A DNA stretch of 64,000 nt from Acidobacteriota bacterium (GCA_022826755.1 JAJDUG010000073.1:1-64000); one strand, 5' to 3'. Shown: positions 38,259 through 48,280, numbered from the stretch's first letter. Translations and numbers: made by a program. The notes: a model not told the origin generated them from the letters alone.

Positions 38259-39242
38259 ATGAAGATGGATGGGCAGGCAGGCAGGTTGCTGTTTTTCATG
38301 GCAGTGTTTCTCTTGGGTGCATCCGTCACCGCGGACCGGATCTGCGCGCAGACCACCCCGGTCAATCCGACACTCAAGAAGAAGATCCGGGCCGACATCG
38401 ATAACCTGGTGGTGAACGTTGAACTCGTCAACGTCCTGTTCACCGTCACCGATCGCAAGGGACGCCTGATCACCGATCTGCAAAGGCCCAACTTCAAGTT
38501 GTACGAAGACAACGAACTGCAGGAAATTACCAATTTTTCTCGCGAAACCGATCTTCCACTGACCATTGCCGTTCTGATCGACACCAGCACCAGCATCACC
38601 GACCGGTTCAAGTTCGAGCAGGAGGCGGCTATCGAGTTTCTTTTCCAGACCCTGAGGCCCCGCAAGGACAAGGCTCTGCTGATCACATTCGACTCTGCCA
38701 TTGAACTGGTTCAGGACTTCACCGACGATCCCCAATTGCTGGCGCGGTCCATCCGGCGCATACGACCCGGAGGAGGAACCAAGCTGCTGGACAGCATCTT
38801 CCTCACTTGCCAGGAAAAGCTGAAAGCCGAACCGGGCAGCACCAGAAAGATCATCATCCTCATCAGCGACGGAGACGACAACCTCAGCATACAAAACCTG
38901 GCCTCAACCCTGGAGATGGTCCACCGTTCGGATGTCTCGATCTATGCCGTCAGCACCAACTCCAGCGGTTTCTTCAGCATCAAGGCGCCCAAGTCCGACA
39001 AGCTCCTCCGGCGCCTGGCGCGGGAAACGGGAGGGCGAGCCTTCTTCCCCTTCAAATCGGAGGAGCTAAGCCAAAGCTTCGCCAATATCGGAACCGAACT
39101 TCGCAGCCAGTACTCTCTCGCCTATCGATCCTCGAATTCCGCACGGGACGGCTCATTTCGCTCCATCAAGATCAAGACGGACCGCAAGAGGCTGAAGGTG
39201 AAATCCCGCAAGGGGTACTACGCCTCCCGGAGTTCCAGCTAG
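38259..39242 (+). CDS. Secreted VWFA-related acidobacterial protein, third copy
   Basis: 327 residues from ATG 38259, which has AGGAGG 9 nt upstream and lies about 30 nt after a promoter. Signal peptide (LLFFMAVFLLGASVTADRIC), family motif TDRKGRLITDLQRPNFKLYE, MIDAS VLIDTSTSITDRF, GGGTKLLDSIFL and ISDGDDNLS; tail SRKGYYASRSS. Same family as the two tandem copies at 33.5-35.4 kb, separated from them by dtd and the mutase genes, with its own promoter. Confidence 0.87.
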   Translation: MKMDGQAGRLLFFMAVFLLGASVTADRICAQTTPVNPTLKKKIRADIDNLVVNVELVNVLFTVTDRKGRLITDLQRPNFKLYEDNELQEITNFSRETDLPLTIAVLIDTSTSITDRFKFEQEAAIEFLFQTLRPRKDKALLITFDSAIELVQDFTDDPQLLARSIRRIRPGGGTKLLDSIFLTCQEKLKAEPGSTRKIIILISDGDDNLSIQNLASTLEMVHRSDVSIYAVSTNSSGFFSIKAPKSDKLLRRLARETGGRAFFPFKSEELSQSFANIGTELRSQYSLAYRSSNSARDGSFRSIKIKTDRKRLKVKSRKGYYASRSSS

Positions 39243-39466
39243 ATTGGACTCCTGACCGGGTCTCACCCGTTTCTCTTCACCTTTCCCCACAGGACCGACC
39301 TCAGGCCGGCGGCGTGTTCCGAAGACTTGGGGTCAACCCGGGCTAGCTTGCGCCTCTCCCGGGAACCTGCTATGTTGCAATCCCCTGTCAACTCATCCAG
39401 ATCTCCCTCGAACAGGCGCTTGAGACCGAGTTCCGGTTTCGATCTCACTCAGAACGCAAAGGGCCC

Positions 39467-40978
39467 ATGAGCGGTTTCAGCCTGGTGGATTGGAGCATCA
39501 TCATTGCCTACCTGGTCGCCACCATGGCAGCCGGCCTGGCCATGCGCCGCTACGTCGGCAGAGTCGAGGACTTCATCCTGGCCGGGCGTGGCATGGATGT
39601 CTACTTGGGAGTAGCCTCCCTGGCGGCAACCGAGTTCGGCATCATCACCGCCATGTACACGGCCGAGCTTGGATACAAGAACGGCTTCGCGGGCGCCACC
39701 CCCGGGATCCTGATGGCTGCCGCGATGCTGGTGGTCGGGCTCACCGGTTTCGTCATCAAGCCTCTGCGGGACTCGGAGGCCTACACCATTCCCGAATTGC
39801 TGGACCGACGGTTTGGCCCGCGCGTGCGCTGGCTGGCCGGCCTGGTGATCGTCCTGGGGGGCGTTCTCAACATGGGGGTCTTCTTTCGAGCCGGAGGCGA
39901 GTTTCTGGTGATCATGACCGGAATCCCGCAGAGCTATCTGGAAATCACCATGACGGTTCTGGTGATTCTGGTTCTGATCTACACGGTGCTGGGAGGAATG
40001 ATCTCGGTCCTGATCACGGACTACCTGCAGTTTCTGGTGATGGGCATAGGGCTGGTCGCCGTATCCTTGCTGGTGGCGGTCCAGGTGGGATGGGAGCAGG
40101 TGGTGTCGGCCGTTGAAAGAGAGCACGGGTCGGGAGGTTTCAACCCCTTTACCAGCGCGGGAATGGGTCCGGCCTACGTTGCCTGGCAGACCCTCAATCA
40201 ACTGGCTGTAGTCGTCACCTGGCAGACCGTGATTCAGCGGGTTCTCTCGGCCCGCGACAGTCGGACGGCCCGACGGGTGTATACCCGGACCAGCTTCTAC
40301 TTCGTGGGGCGCTTCCTGATCCCTGCCTTTTGGGGTATGGCCGCCCTGGCCGTGCTGGGAGCCGACCATCCCCCGTCGGCCTCAATGCAGGCCATGCCCA
40401 CTTTTCTGTCCTCTCTGCTCCCTTCGGGACTGGTGGGACTGGTGATCGCGGCCATGCTGGCCGCCGAGATGTCGACCGATTCCAGCTATCTGTTGACCTG
40501 GAGCAGCATTCTCTACAACGACCTGATCTGCTCTGTCCGCCGGCAACCCTTCAGTGAGAAATCGGGACTGCTCCTGAACCGGTGCATCGTGCTGGGCATC
40601 GCCGGATTCCTGATGCTCTATGGGCTCTGGTATCAGCCTCCCGGAAGAGTCTGGGACTACTTGTCCATTACGGCCAACATCTACCTGTCCAGTATCTTCG
40701 TGCTGCTGGTGGCCTGTTGTTACTGGAAGGGCGCGCGCGCCGCGGGGGGAATCGGAGCCATCGTAGGGGGAGCGCTTCCCCCGCTGGCGTTCCTGCTGCT
40801 CAGCCAAGTCCGGCTTCCGGCGGTTGAAGGCAGCCATCCCTTCGCCCTCTGGTCAACAATCGCGCAGTGGCTGAGCCGAAGCGAAGTCAGCGGCTTGCTC
40901 TCCTTTGCCTTTGCCGCCGGCGGCATGATTCTGGGATCGTGGTTGGCACGCAGAAGGGAAAGAAACCAGCTTGCTTGA
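39467..40978 (+). CDS. Sodium/solute symporter (SSS family)
   Basis: 503 residues with about 13 hydrophobic segments. Family features: DFILAGRGMDVYLGVASLAA near the N-terminus, ITAMYTAELGYKNGFAG, the TM6-7 region WQTVIQRVLSARDSRTARR and AAMLAAEMSTDSSYLLTWSS (Na2-site-like serines). Transports a small organic solute with Na+; substrate not deducible. Followed after 4 bp by a 46-residue membrane protein, a pattern known for symporters with small accessory proteins. Confidence 0.88.
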   Translation: MSGFSLVDWSIIIAYLVATMAAGLAMRRYVGRVEDFILAGRGMDVYLGVASLAATEFGIITAMYTAELGYKNGFAGATPGILMAAAMLVVGLTGFVIKPLRDSEAYTIPELLDRRFGPRVRWLAGLVIVLGGVLNMGVFFRAGGEFLVIMTGIPQSYLEITMTVLVILVLIYTVLGGMISVLITDYLQFLVMGIGLVAVSLLVAVQVGWEQVVSAVEREHGSGGFNPFTSAGMGPAYVAWQTLNQLAVVVTWQTVIQRVLSARDSRTARRVYTRTSFYFVGRFLIPAFWGMAALAVLGADHPPSASMQAMPTFLSSLLPSGLVGLVIAAMLAAEMSTDSSYLLTWSSILYNDLICSVRRQPFSEKSGLLLNRCIVLGIAGFLMLYGLWYQPPGRVWDYLSITANIYLSSIFVLLVACCYWKGARAAGGIGAIVGGALPPLAFLLLSQVRLPAVEGSHPFALWSTIAQWLSRSEVSGLLSFAFAAGGMILGSWLARRRERNQLA

Positions 40979-40982
40979 ACTC

Positions 40983-41123
40983 ATGCTTCCCTCTCATCCC
41001 TTTTGGTTTTGTCTGACCTGGCTCTGTATCCTGTGGTATGGATTCCTGGTGCTCTACGTCGGTTGGAAGGGGTTGGGCGATATCCGTCGGCTGATTGCCA
41101 ATCTGAAGAACAGGAACAGGTAG
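40983..41123 (+). CDS. 46-residue membrane protein, probable symporter accessory subunit
   Basis: Begins MLPSHPFWFCLTWLCILWYG, a hydrophobic helix rich in Trp and Cys, followed by a basic tail (DIRRLIANLKNRNR). ATG is 4 bp after the symporter stop and the TAG is 4 bp before the next gene's start. One transmembrane helix with the positive end expected inside. Position and shape fit small accessory proteins of SSS symporters; I do not recognise the exact family. Confidence 0.6.
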   Translation: MLPSHPFWFCLTWLCILWYGFLVLYVGWKGLGDIRRLIANLKNRNR

Positions 41124-41127
41124 CATC

Positions 41128-41544
41128 TTGGAAATCCGGTTGGGATGGCTGTGCGGCATCGCACTCGCCCTTCCCTGTTTGGTGGCTTCGGCGAGCTGCC
41201 GGTGGCAAGCCTCCCAGGCCGGGAACGAGTCGGAACCACTCGTCCGACAGGAGCAGACTCCGTTACCGTCCAATTCGCTTGCACCGGACGACCGACTGGA
41301 CATCAATTCCGCCGGGCCCCGAGAATTGGAATCGCTGCCGGGGATCGGGCCCGTGCTGGCTCGACGAATCGTGGAGTTTCGGACCAAGAATCCCCCGTTC
41401 CGGAGAGTCGAGGAAATCCTGATCGTCCGGGGAATCGGCCGGCGCAAGTTCGAGGCCCTGCGCGATCGGATTCGAGTGGGAGCTCCCACCGGCCCGGCCG
41501 GAGCAGCTTTGCCTGCAACAAACGACAACGACAAAAAAGAGTAA
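41128..41544 (+). CDS. Exported ComEA-like helix-hairpin-helix protein
   Basis: 138 residues from TTG, 4 bp after the small membrane protein. Signal peptide-like start (LGWLCGIALALPCLVASASC); Cys at the end of it might be lipidated though the lipobox is weak. The core has DINSAGPRELESLPGIGPVL, ARRIVEFRTKNPPFRRVEEI and RGIGRRKFEALRDRI, two helix-hairpin-helix DNA-binding motifs as in ComEA. Could bind incoming DNA in transformation or serve elsewhere; no comEC here. Confidence 0.8.
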   Translation: MEIRLGWLCGIALALPCLVASASCRWQASQAGNESEPLVRQEQTPLPSNSLAPDDRLDINSAGPRELESLPGIGPVLARRIVEFRTKNPPFRRVEEILIVRGIGRRKFEALRDRIRVGAPTGPAGAALPATNDNDKKE

Positions 41545-41624
41545 TCCACCAAGGGCCACCAGGGCGCTGAGACGAACCGGACGGGATAGCAAGGTAACGA
41601 AGGCAGGAAAGATGTCCACCAAGG

Positions 41625-41700
41625 AAAACGACGAACCACAAATGGACACGAACGAACACCAATCATTTGTGTCTATTCATGTTCATTCGTGGTTCGTCTT
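41625..41700. repeat. Head-to-head pair of the TTCGTG intergenic repeat (imperfect hairpin)
   Basis: 41625-41663 read on the minus strand and 41664-41700 on the plus strand are two similar ~37-bp copies facing away from one centre: GTGTTCGTTCGTGTCCATTT against GTGTCTATTCATGTTCATTC, then GTGGTTCGTC in both. The minus copy differs by only about two bases from 55087-55123. Together they could fold into a long imperfect hairpin behind the comEA-like gene. Confidence 0.65.
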
Positions 41701-41781
41701 TATTGCCGACCACCTGTTTCACCACTTGAATGATCCGCCCCGTTGTCTGGGGCGGGGGCAGGACTTTCCGGAAGGCTCCAG

Positions 41782-44700
41782 ATGAAGCCCGGCATTCCGC
41801 CCCACAGCCCCTTGCCCCAGGGGTTTCACTCCTACCTGGCCCAGTGGTTCCGCCAACACTTCGCCGCCCCCTCGGCTGCCCAGAACAAGGGTTGGCCTCC
41901 GGTGATGGCCGGCAGGGATACGCTGATCGCGGCGCCCACCGGATCGGGCAAGACCCTGGCCGCATTCCTGTGGTCCCTGAACGGGCTGGTGCAGGCGGCT
42001 CTGAGCGGCCGGCTCGAAGACCGCACCTACGTGGTCTACGTGTCGCCCCTCAAGGCGCTGGGAAACGACATTCACAAGAACCTGCAGCTCCCCATGGAGG
42101 AAATCGGGCGCATTGCCCAACAACAGGGCGAGGCTCCCTTGGGAATTCGAGTGGCGGTTCGCTCGGGAGACACTCCCAGCAGCGAACGGCAGTCCATGCT
42201 CCGACATCCGCCCCATATTCTGATCACGACTCCCGAGTCACTCTACATTCTACTCACGGCCAAAGGGAGCCGCGGCTACCTGGCGGGAGCCGGAACGGTG
42301 ATCGTGGACGAAATCCATGCCGTGGCGGGCGACAAGCGCGGGTCTCACCTGGCCTTGTCCCTGGAACGCCTGGACCATCTGTCCGGCCGGCGCCTGCAAA
42401 GGATCGGGCTCAGCGCCACTCAGAAACCCGTGTCCGCCATTGCCTGCCTGCTGGTCGGGACCTCGGGGCTCATGTCCGAGGGCCGGGTCGATTGTTCCAT
42501 CGTGGACATCGGCCACCAGCGGGATCTCGAGTTGTCCATTGCCATTCCCGACGTGGAGTTCGGTCCCATCGCCAGTTTGGAACTTTGGGAAGCCCTCTAT
42601 GAGCGCATTGCCGCGGAATCGCTGGCTCATCGGTCGACCCTGGTCTTTGTCCATACCCGCCGCCTGGCGGAAAGAGTCGCCCACAAGTTGAGCCAGCGCC
42701 TGGGAGAAGATCGAGTCGCCACCCACCACGGCAGTCTGTCCAAGGAGAGCCGCCTGGCGGCGGAACAGCGACTCAAGTCCGGCGCCATTTCGGTGGTAGT
42801 GGCCACGGCCTCGCTGGAACTGGGCATCGACATCGGTCACGTCGACCTCGTTTGCCATGTCGGGGCTCCCCGCTCCATTGCAAGCCTGCTGCAGAGAATC
42901 GGCCGCTCCGGGCATGGCCTGGACACCGTTCCCAAGGGCCTCCTCTTCCCCCTCACCCGGGATGAGCTTCTTCAAACCGCCGCGGCCGTGCGGGCCGTCC
43001 GCGCCGGAGAGCTGGACCGGGTCCACATCCCCGAAAAGCCTCTGGACATCCTGGCTCAGCAGATGGTGGCCACCGTCGCCAGCGGAGAGATTGCCGAGGA
43101 GGAACTCCGGGATCTGTGCCGCAAGGCCTATCCCTATCGCGGCTTGACCCCCGAAGAGTTTGCGGAGGTGGTGGAGATTCTCTCCGAGGGAATTTCGACC
43201 CGCCGCGGGCGTAGCTCGGCCTACCTGCACCGCGACGGAGTCCACCGCCGCCTGCGGCCTCGCAGAAACGCCGCCCTTTCCGCCATCACCAGTGGGGGCG
43301 CCATTCCCGATACGGCCGATTACGACGTCATCCAGGAACCCGAAGGCATCTTCGTCGGGCGGGTCAATGAGGACTTTGCGATCGAGAGCATGGCCGGAGA
43401 CATCTTTCTGCTCGGCAACCAGTCCTGGCGCATCCGTCGGGTCGAAGCCGGCAAGCTCCGCGTGGAGGACGCTCAGGGGGCGCCTCCCACCATCCCCTTC
43501 TGGGTGGGGGAAGCCCCGGCCCGCACCGCGGAACTGTCCGAAGCGGTCTCGGAACTCCGCCGCAAGCTGGCGGAACTGCTGGAAGGTGAAACGGACTCGG
43601 CCATCGACTGGTTGTCCCGGGAGTGCGGACTGCATCGGGCCGGGGCCGAACAACTGGTCGCCTATATCACCCAGACACGGGCCGTCCTGGGAGAGGTTCC
43701 CACCCAGCAGACCGTGGTGGCCGAGCGCTTTTTCGACGAATCGGGGGGCATGCAGCTGGTGTTGCACACCCCGTTCGGAGGCCGCATCAATCGGGCCTGG
43801 GGCCTGGCTCTGAGGAAGCGGTTCTGCGTCTCCTTCAATTTCGAGCTGCAGGCGGCGGCCACCGACGACGGGGTGGTGATTTCCCTGGGAGAACAGCACA
43901 GCTTTCCCCTGCAAAGCGTGGCCTCCATGGTGCGATCCGATCGAACCGAACGAGACCTGATCCAGGGGGTGCTGGCCTCTCCCATGTTCGGAAATCGCTG
44001 GCGCTGGAACGCCACCCGTTTTCTGGCCCTGCTGCGGTTCCAGCAGGGACGCCGGGTGCCGATGCCGATTCAGAGGATGCGGGCGGAGGATCTGCTGGCC
44101 GCCGTATTCCCGGCCCAGTTGGCCTGTCAGGACAACGCCCCCGGTCCGGTGGAGCCGGTGGACCACCCCCTGGTGAACCAGACGCTGCACGACTGCCTGC
44201 ACGAGCCGTTGGACCTGGAGGGGTTCCTGGAGGTGCTTGGCCGCCTCGAGTCGGGTGACATTCGCTTCCTGGGGCGCGACACACCCGCCCCCTCACCCAT
44301 GTCGCACGAGATCCTCAACGCCAACCCCTATGCCTTCCTGGACGACGCGCCCCTGGAGGAACGACGGGCCCGGGCGGTGTCGCTGCGGCGGATGGAGCCC
44401 GATGCCATCCAGGCCGATTCACTCCTGGACCCCGAGGTGGTTGAGCGGGTAGTGGCGGAGTTGTGGCCGGATATCAGGGACCGGGAAGAACTCCATGACC
44501 TGCTCCTCAACCTGGTGGTCTTGCCCTCCGATGCGGTCGGCCCCTGGCGGGAACTCATGAACGAGCTGATCGCATCCAGCCGCGCGGCGCCGGTTTCCTG
44601 GGTCAATCCGGCAGGATTTCGCCAGGAAGGCCATGTCGCCGCCGAGCGGCTGTCCTGGCTGAAGCGCCTGGTTCCCGAGACCCGGGCAGACCCTTCCTTT

Positions 44701-46377
44701 GAACGACTGGCCCTGGATTCCGAGTCCGGTTCGCCTTTCCGGCCGCCGGCATCTCCGACCAGCAGCAGACTCCCGGGAACTTCCGAGGAGATCGCCGCCT
44801 TCCTGGTGCGCCAGTGGCTTGAATGCCTGGGACCGGCCACGGCGGCGGAACTGGCCGACCGACTCGGCCTGCCCCGCTCCATGGTGCAACTGGCCCTGGT
44901 GACCCTGGAGGCCGGTGGGGCCATTCTACGGGGCCGCTTCCGTGCCGGGCCCGGTCTGCCCGCACGAGCAGGATCCCCATCCCCGGAGGTTACTTCGACG
45001 CCAGGCGCTGTCCATGGGAAAGGCCTACACTCGGCCGGCGAACCGGGTCCCGAGACGGAGTGGTGCGAACGCCGAATCCTGGCAAGGATCCACCGCCTGA
45101 CCATCGGTCGGTTGCGCCGGGAAATCGAGCCGGCCAGCACCACCGAATTCATCCGCTTCCTGCTGCATTGGCAGCACTTGGAGCCCGGAACTCAACTCCA
45201 TGGCCGGGAGGGCCTGTTGAAGGTTCTACAACAACTTCAGGGGCTGGAGCTTCCGGCGACGGCCTGGGAGCGGGACATATTGCCGAAGCGCATTGCCGGC
45301 TATCGACCGGAGGACCTGGAAGCCCTGTGTCTCTCCGGCACGGTGGCCTGGGGCCGGTTGCGGTTCTCTCCGCCCCCCTCATTCGACCCGGAGGATCCTT
45401 CGGCCGGAATCAGTCAGGCTCGGACCAGGCCCGGCCGCTCGGCTCCTCTGGCCTTTTTCACCCGTCAGGACTCCTCCTGGTTGCTGGAGTCGAGGCCCCT
45501 CTCCCTGGAGGGCATTCCGGGTTTGTCTCCGGTGGCCGTGGAGGTGGCCAATGCACTGCGCCAATGGGGGGCCTGTTTCCTGTCGGACATTTCCACGAAT
45601 ACCGGAAGGCTTGCCGCCGAGGTGGAGGATGGGCTGTGGGAGCTGGTGAGCCGCGGCCTGGTCACCGGTGACGGGATGGCCGGGCTGAGGGTCCTGTTGC
45701 TGCCGAACCGAAAGCGGCGCGGACCGGAGCACCGTTTGCGGGTCATTCGTGGAGGCAATGCCCCCGGCCGATTGCTGCCACTCGGCCGGTGGTCGCTGTT
45801 GCAGCCTCAGCGTCCCCATCTTCCGGACCACTCGCCTGGCGAAGCTCCCCAAGCGGACGTGTCCGACAGCCGAATGACACCCCCCCCTGAGGAGGATGAA
45901 GAATTCGCCATGCGGATGGCCCGGCAGCTCTTGCGCCGCTACGGCATCGTCATCCGGGAACTCATGACACGCGAGCCTCACGCACCCCGATGGAGAATCC
46001 TGCTGAGCATTTACCGGCGGATGGAGGCTCGGGGTGAAATTCGCGGAGGGCGATTCGTGAGCGGCTTTGTGGGCGAACAGTTTGCCCTACCGGAGGCAGT
46101 GGACACCCTGCGGGCGCTGCGGCGCGGCCGGGCGCCGGGGGGCGACACGATCCTGGTCCCAGCCGCAGACCCGCTGAACCTGGTGGGCATCCTCACTCCC
46201 GGAGCTCGAGTGTCCCCCTTCTCCCACCAGTGGATCGCCATCCGGGAGGGTCTGCCGATTGAAGTGGGGGAGCTCGGAGAGGTGCTGAGCCGATTGCAGC
46301 CCAAGCGGTCTTCCGGCACCGAACAGGCGCCGCCCCGCTCAGGCCCCCGTTCCGGCGGCGACAGGCATCGGCCATGA
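41782..46377 (+). CDS. lhr: Lhr-type large DEAD/H helicase
   Basis: 1531 residues from ATG 41782 (GGAAGG 6 nt upstream). Motor motifs in the first 420 residues: Walker A APTGSGKTLAAFLW, VSPLKALGNDIHKNL, ITTPESLYILL, DEIH box VIVDEIHAVAGDKRG, LSATQKP, FVHTRRLAERV, ASLELGIDIGHVDLV and QRIGRSGHG. These are the Lhr signatures; the long C-terminal region holds the Lhr-core winged-helix part and a further ~650 residues typical of full-length bacterial Lhr. A 3'-5' ATP-dependent DNA/RNA-hybrid translocase in repair. Stand-alone gene. Confidence 0.92.
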   Translation: MKPGIPPHSPLPQGFHSYLAQWFRQHFAAPSAAQNKGWPPVMAGRDTLIAAPTGSGKTLAAFLWSLNGLVQAALSGRLEDRTYVVYVSPLKALGNDIHKNLQLPMEEIGRIAQQQGEAPLGIRVAVRSGDTPSSERQSMLRHPPHILITTPESLYILLTAKGSRGYLAGAGTVIVDEIHAVAGDKRGSHLALSLERLDHLSGRRLQRIGLSATQKPVSAIACLLVGTSGLMSEGRVDCSIVDIGHQRDLELSIAIPDVEFGPIASLELWEALYERIAAESLAHRSTLVFVHTRRLAERVAHKLSQRLGEDRVATHHGSLSKESRLAAEQRLKSGAISVVVATASLELGIDIGHVDLVCHVGAPRSIASLLQRIGRSGHGLDTVPKGLLFPLTRDELLQTAAAVRAVRAGELDRVHIPEKPLDILAQQMVATVASGEIAEEELRDLCRKAYPYRGLTPEEFAEVVEILSEGISTRRGRSSAYLHRDGVHRRLRPRRNAALSAITSGGAIPDTADYDVIQEPEGIFVGRVNEDFAIESMAGDIFLLGNQSWRIRRVEAGKLRVEDAQGAPPTIPFWVGEAPARTAELSEAVSELRRKLAELLEGETDSAIDWLSRECGLHRAGAEQLVAYITQTRAVLGEVPTQQTVVAERFFDESGGMQLVLHTPFGGRINRAWGLALRKRFCVSFNFELQAAATDDGVVISLGEQHSFPLQSVASMVRSDRTERDLIQGVLASPMFGNRWRWNATRFLALLRFQQGRRVPMPIQRMRAEDLLAAVFPAQLACQDNAPGPVEPVDHPLVNQTLHDCLHEPLDLEGFLEVLGRLESGDIRFLGRDTPAPSPMSHEILNANPYAFLDDAPLEERRARAVSLRRMEPDAIQADSLLDPEVVERVVAELWPDIRDREELHDLLLNLVVLPSDAVGPWRELMNELIASSRAAPVSWVNPAGFRQEGHVAAERLSWLKRLVPETRADPSFERLALDSESGSPFRPPASPTSSRLPGTSEEIAAFLVRQWLECLGPATAAELADRLGLPRSMVQLALVTLEAGGAILRGRFRAGPGLPARAGSPSPEVTSTPGAVHGKGLHSAGEPGPETEWCERRILARIHRLTIGRLRREIEPASTTEFIRFLLHWQHLEPGTQLHGREGLLKVLQQLQGLELPATAWERDILPKRIAGYRPEDLEALCLSGTVAWGRLRFSPPPSFDPEDPSAGISQARTRPGRSAPLAFFTRQDSSWLLESRPLSLEGIPGLSPVAVEVANALRQWGACFLSDISTNTGRLAAEVEDGLWELVSRGLVTGDGMAGLRVLLLPNRKRRGPEHRLRVIRGGNAPGRLLPLGRWSLLQPQRPHLPDHSPGEAPQADVSDSRMTPPPEEDEEFAMRMARQLLRRYGIVIRELMTREPHAPRWRILLSIYRRMEARGEIRGGRFVSGFVGEQFALPEAVDTLRALRRGRAPGGDTILVPAADPLNLVGILTPGARVSPFSHQWIAIREGLPIEVGELGEVLSRLQPKRSSGTEQAPPRSGPRSGGDRHRP

Positions 46378-46489
46378 CACCATTCGAACACTGCATCAAC
46401 CGGACAAAAATGTTGAAACCGCCCGCCGGAGGCCAGCGTTTCTAGGGTTGACCCTGAAGCGGTGAAGCATCCTGGAAAGGTAAAGGTTC

Positions 46490-48277
46490 ATGAAACTGCA
46501 ACGTAATCTGGTTCTCCCCGTCGTCGGGCTGGTCGTCCTGATCGCGGTGGTCTATCTGGTCTGGGGCGGCGGGGACGGCAATCCGGAGGAGAGATATTTG
46601 AGGGTGGAGGTGCAGCGCGGGGACGTTCGCAGGACCGTCACCTCGACCGGGACCCTGCAGGCGGTCGTCACCGTGCAGGTCGGCAGCCAGGTCTCCGGCC
46701 GCATCCAGGAATTGCACGCCGATTTCAACAGCGTGGTCAAGAAGGGACAGACCCTGGCCATTATCGATCCCGCCAACTTCGAAGCTCAGCGGGACCGCGC
46801 CGCCGCTTCCCTGGCCACGGCGGAAGCCTCGGTCAAGAACGCCGAGGCCAACCTGGTCAATCGCCAAGCCGAGATGCAGAGCGCCGAGGCCAATCTCCAG
46901 GTGTCGCGAGTGGACCACCAGGAAGCCGGCAGGCAACTGCGAAGAGCCAAGGGACTGTTCGAGGACGGTCTCATTCCCGAGCGGGACCTGGAAACGGCCC
47001 AGGCCGGCCGGGATCAATCGGCCGCGCGTCTGCAACAGGCCGAAGCCCAGATCAGCCAGATCAAGGCCTCCATTCGATCGGCCGGAGCCCAAAGGGAACA
47101 GGCCCTGGCCAACGTCAAGCAGGCCAAGGCCGAACTGAAGATGGCCCAGGTCAACCTCTATTACACCAACATCACCTCTCCCATCGACGGGGTGGTGATC
47201 GAACGCAACGTGGACATCGGCCAGACGGTGGCCGCCAGCTTCCAGGCCCCCGTTCTGTTTCTGATCGCCAACGACTTGGCCAAGATGCAGGTGATCGCTC
47301 AAATCGATGAGGCCGACATCGGAGCCATTTCCGAACAGGCAGGGGTCGATTTCACCGTCGACGCGTTCCCCGGACAAACTTTTCAAGGCAAAATCTCCGA
47401 GATTCGCCTCAGTTCCAATCTGCCGGGCTCGAACACCTCTACCGCGCAGCAGTCGGCAGCCTCTACCAACGTGGTGGTTTACAACGTCATGATCGACGTC
47501 GACAACCCCCGGTTGAAGCTGAGGCCCGCCATGACGGCTACGGTCAACTTCACCGTGGCCAGCGCGGAGGACGTCCTGAAGGTGGCCAACGTCGCCCTGC
47601 GCTTCCAGCCGTCGGACAGGAGCCCCGAGGAGATTCAAGCGATGCTTGGGGGCGGCCCGCCCGGGTCGGGAGACGGTTCGGCGGCAGCCGGCCCCTCCGA
47701 AGGCGGTGAGAATGCGGCGGATTCCGGCGGTCGGCCGGGCATGGACCCGGAGCGCATGCGGGCCATGAGAGCCCGGATGGCCCAGGGCGGAGGAGGCCGC
47801 GGCTTCGGCGGACGCGGGATGGATCCGGAACGGATGCGGGCCATCAGGGCGCGGATGGCTCAGGGAGGCCGGGGCGGACCCTTTGGAGGGGGCGGGCCCG
47901 GCATGCGTCGGGGCAGACCCGCCGGCGACGGCGCCAGGACCGTCATTGCGCCCTCCAACACGACCCAGTATGGCATCAGTCCCGGCTTGAAGATTCGGTT
48001 TCCTCAGGCCGAGAAGACCCGATCCCGGAGGGGCCTGTTGTGGGTGCTCGATTCGGAGGGGCATCCGGAACCTCGCCGAGTCCGCTTCGGCATCACCGAC
48101 GGCCGGGAGACGGCCATTCTTGACGGGAACCTGGAGGAAGGAGAACAAGTCGTCAGCGGCGAGCTGGCCACCGAGGTCAGAGCCAGCAGCACCTCCTCTC
48201 CTTTCGGCGGCCTGTTCGGCAGGCGGCGTGCGCCCCAACGAAGCCAGCAGCGAGGTCAGAGAAGCGGGAGTCGATAG
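46490..48277 (+). CDS. MacA-like periplasmic adaptor of ABC exporter
   Basis: 595 residues, longer than usual (about 380-420). Membrane anchor LVLPVVGLVVLIAVVYLVW, lipoyl/barrel part VTVQVGSQVSGRIQELHADF, a long coiled-coil hairpin (about 95-215), and TNITSPIDGVVIERNVDIGQ. The extra length includes a Gly/Arg/Met-rich insert (about 385-485) with two copies of MDPERMRA-RARMAQGG. It should link the inner-membrane ATPase/permease (48281-50304) to an outer-membrane channel. The insert is the odd part; no function known to me. Confidence 0.87.
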   Translation: MKLQRNLVLPVVGLVVLIAVVYLVWGGGDGNPEERYLRVEVQRGDVRRTVTSTGTLQAVVTVQVGSQVSGRIQELHADFNSVVKKGQTLAIIDPANFEAQRDRAAASLATAEASVKNAEANLVNRQAEMQSAEANLQVSRVDHQEAGRQLRRAKGLFEDGLIPERDLETAQAGRDQSAARLQQAEAQISQIKASIRSAGAQREQALANVKQAKAELKMAQVNLYYTNITSPIDGVVIERNVDIGQTVAASFQAPVLFLIANDLAKMQVIAQIDEADIGAISEQAGVDFTVDAFPGQTFQGKISEIRLSSNLPGSNTSTAQQSAASTNVVVYNVMIDVDNPRLKLRPAMTATVNFTVASAEDVLKVANVALRFQPSDRSPEEIQAMLGGGPPGSGDGSAAAGPSEGGENAADSGGRPGMDPERMRAMRARMAQGGGGRGFGGRGMDPERMRAIRARMAQGGRGGPFGGGGPGMRRGRPAGDGARTVIAPSNTTQYGISPGLKIRFPQAEKTRSRRGLLWVLDSEGHPEPRRVRFGITDGRETAILDGNLEEGEQVVSGELATEVRASSTSSPFGGLFGRRRAPQRSQQRGQRSGSR

Positions 48278-48280
48278 TCC

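Noticed and set aside
42250-44202. 650-codon minus-strand frame
   Set aside because: Antisense to the Lhr helicase; no recognisable motif.
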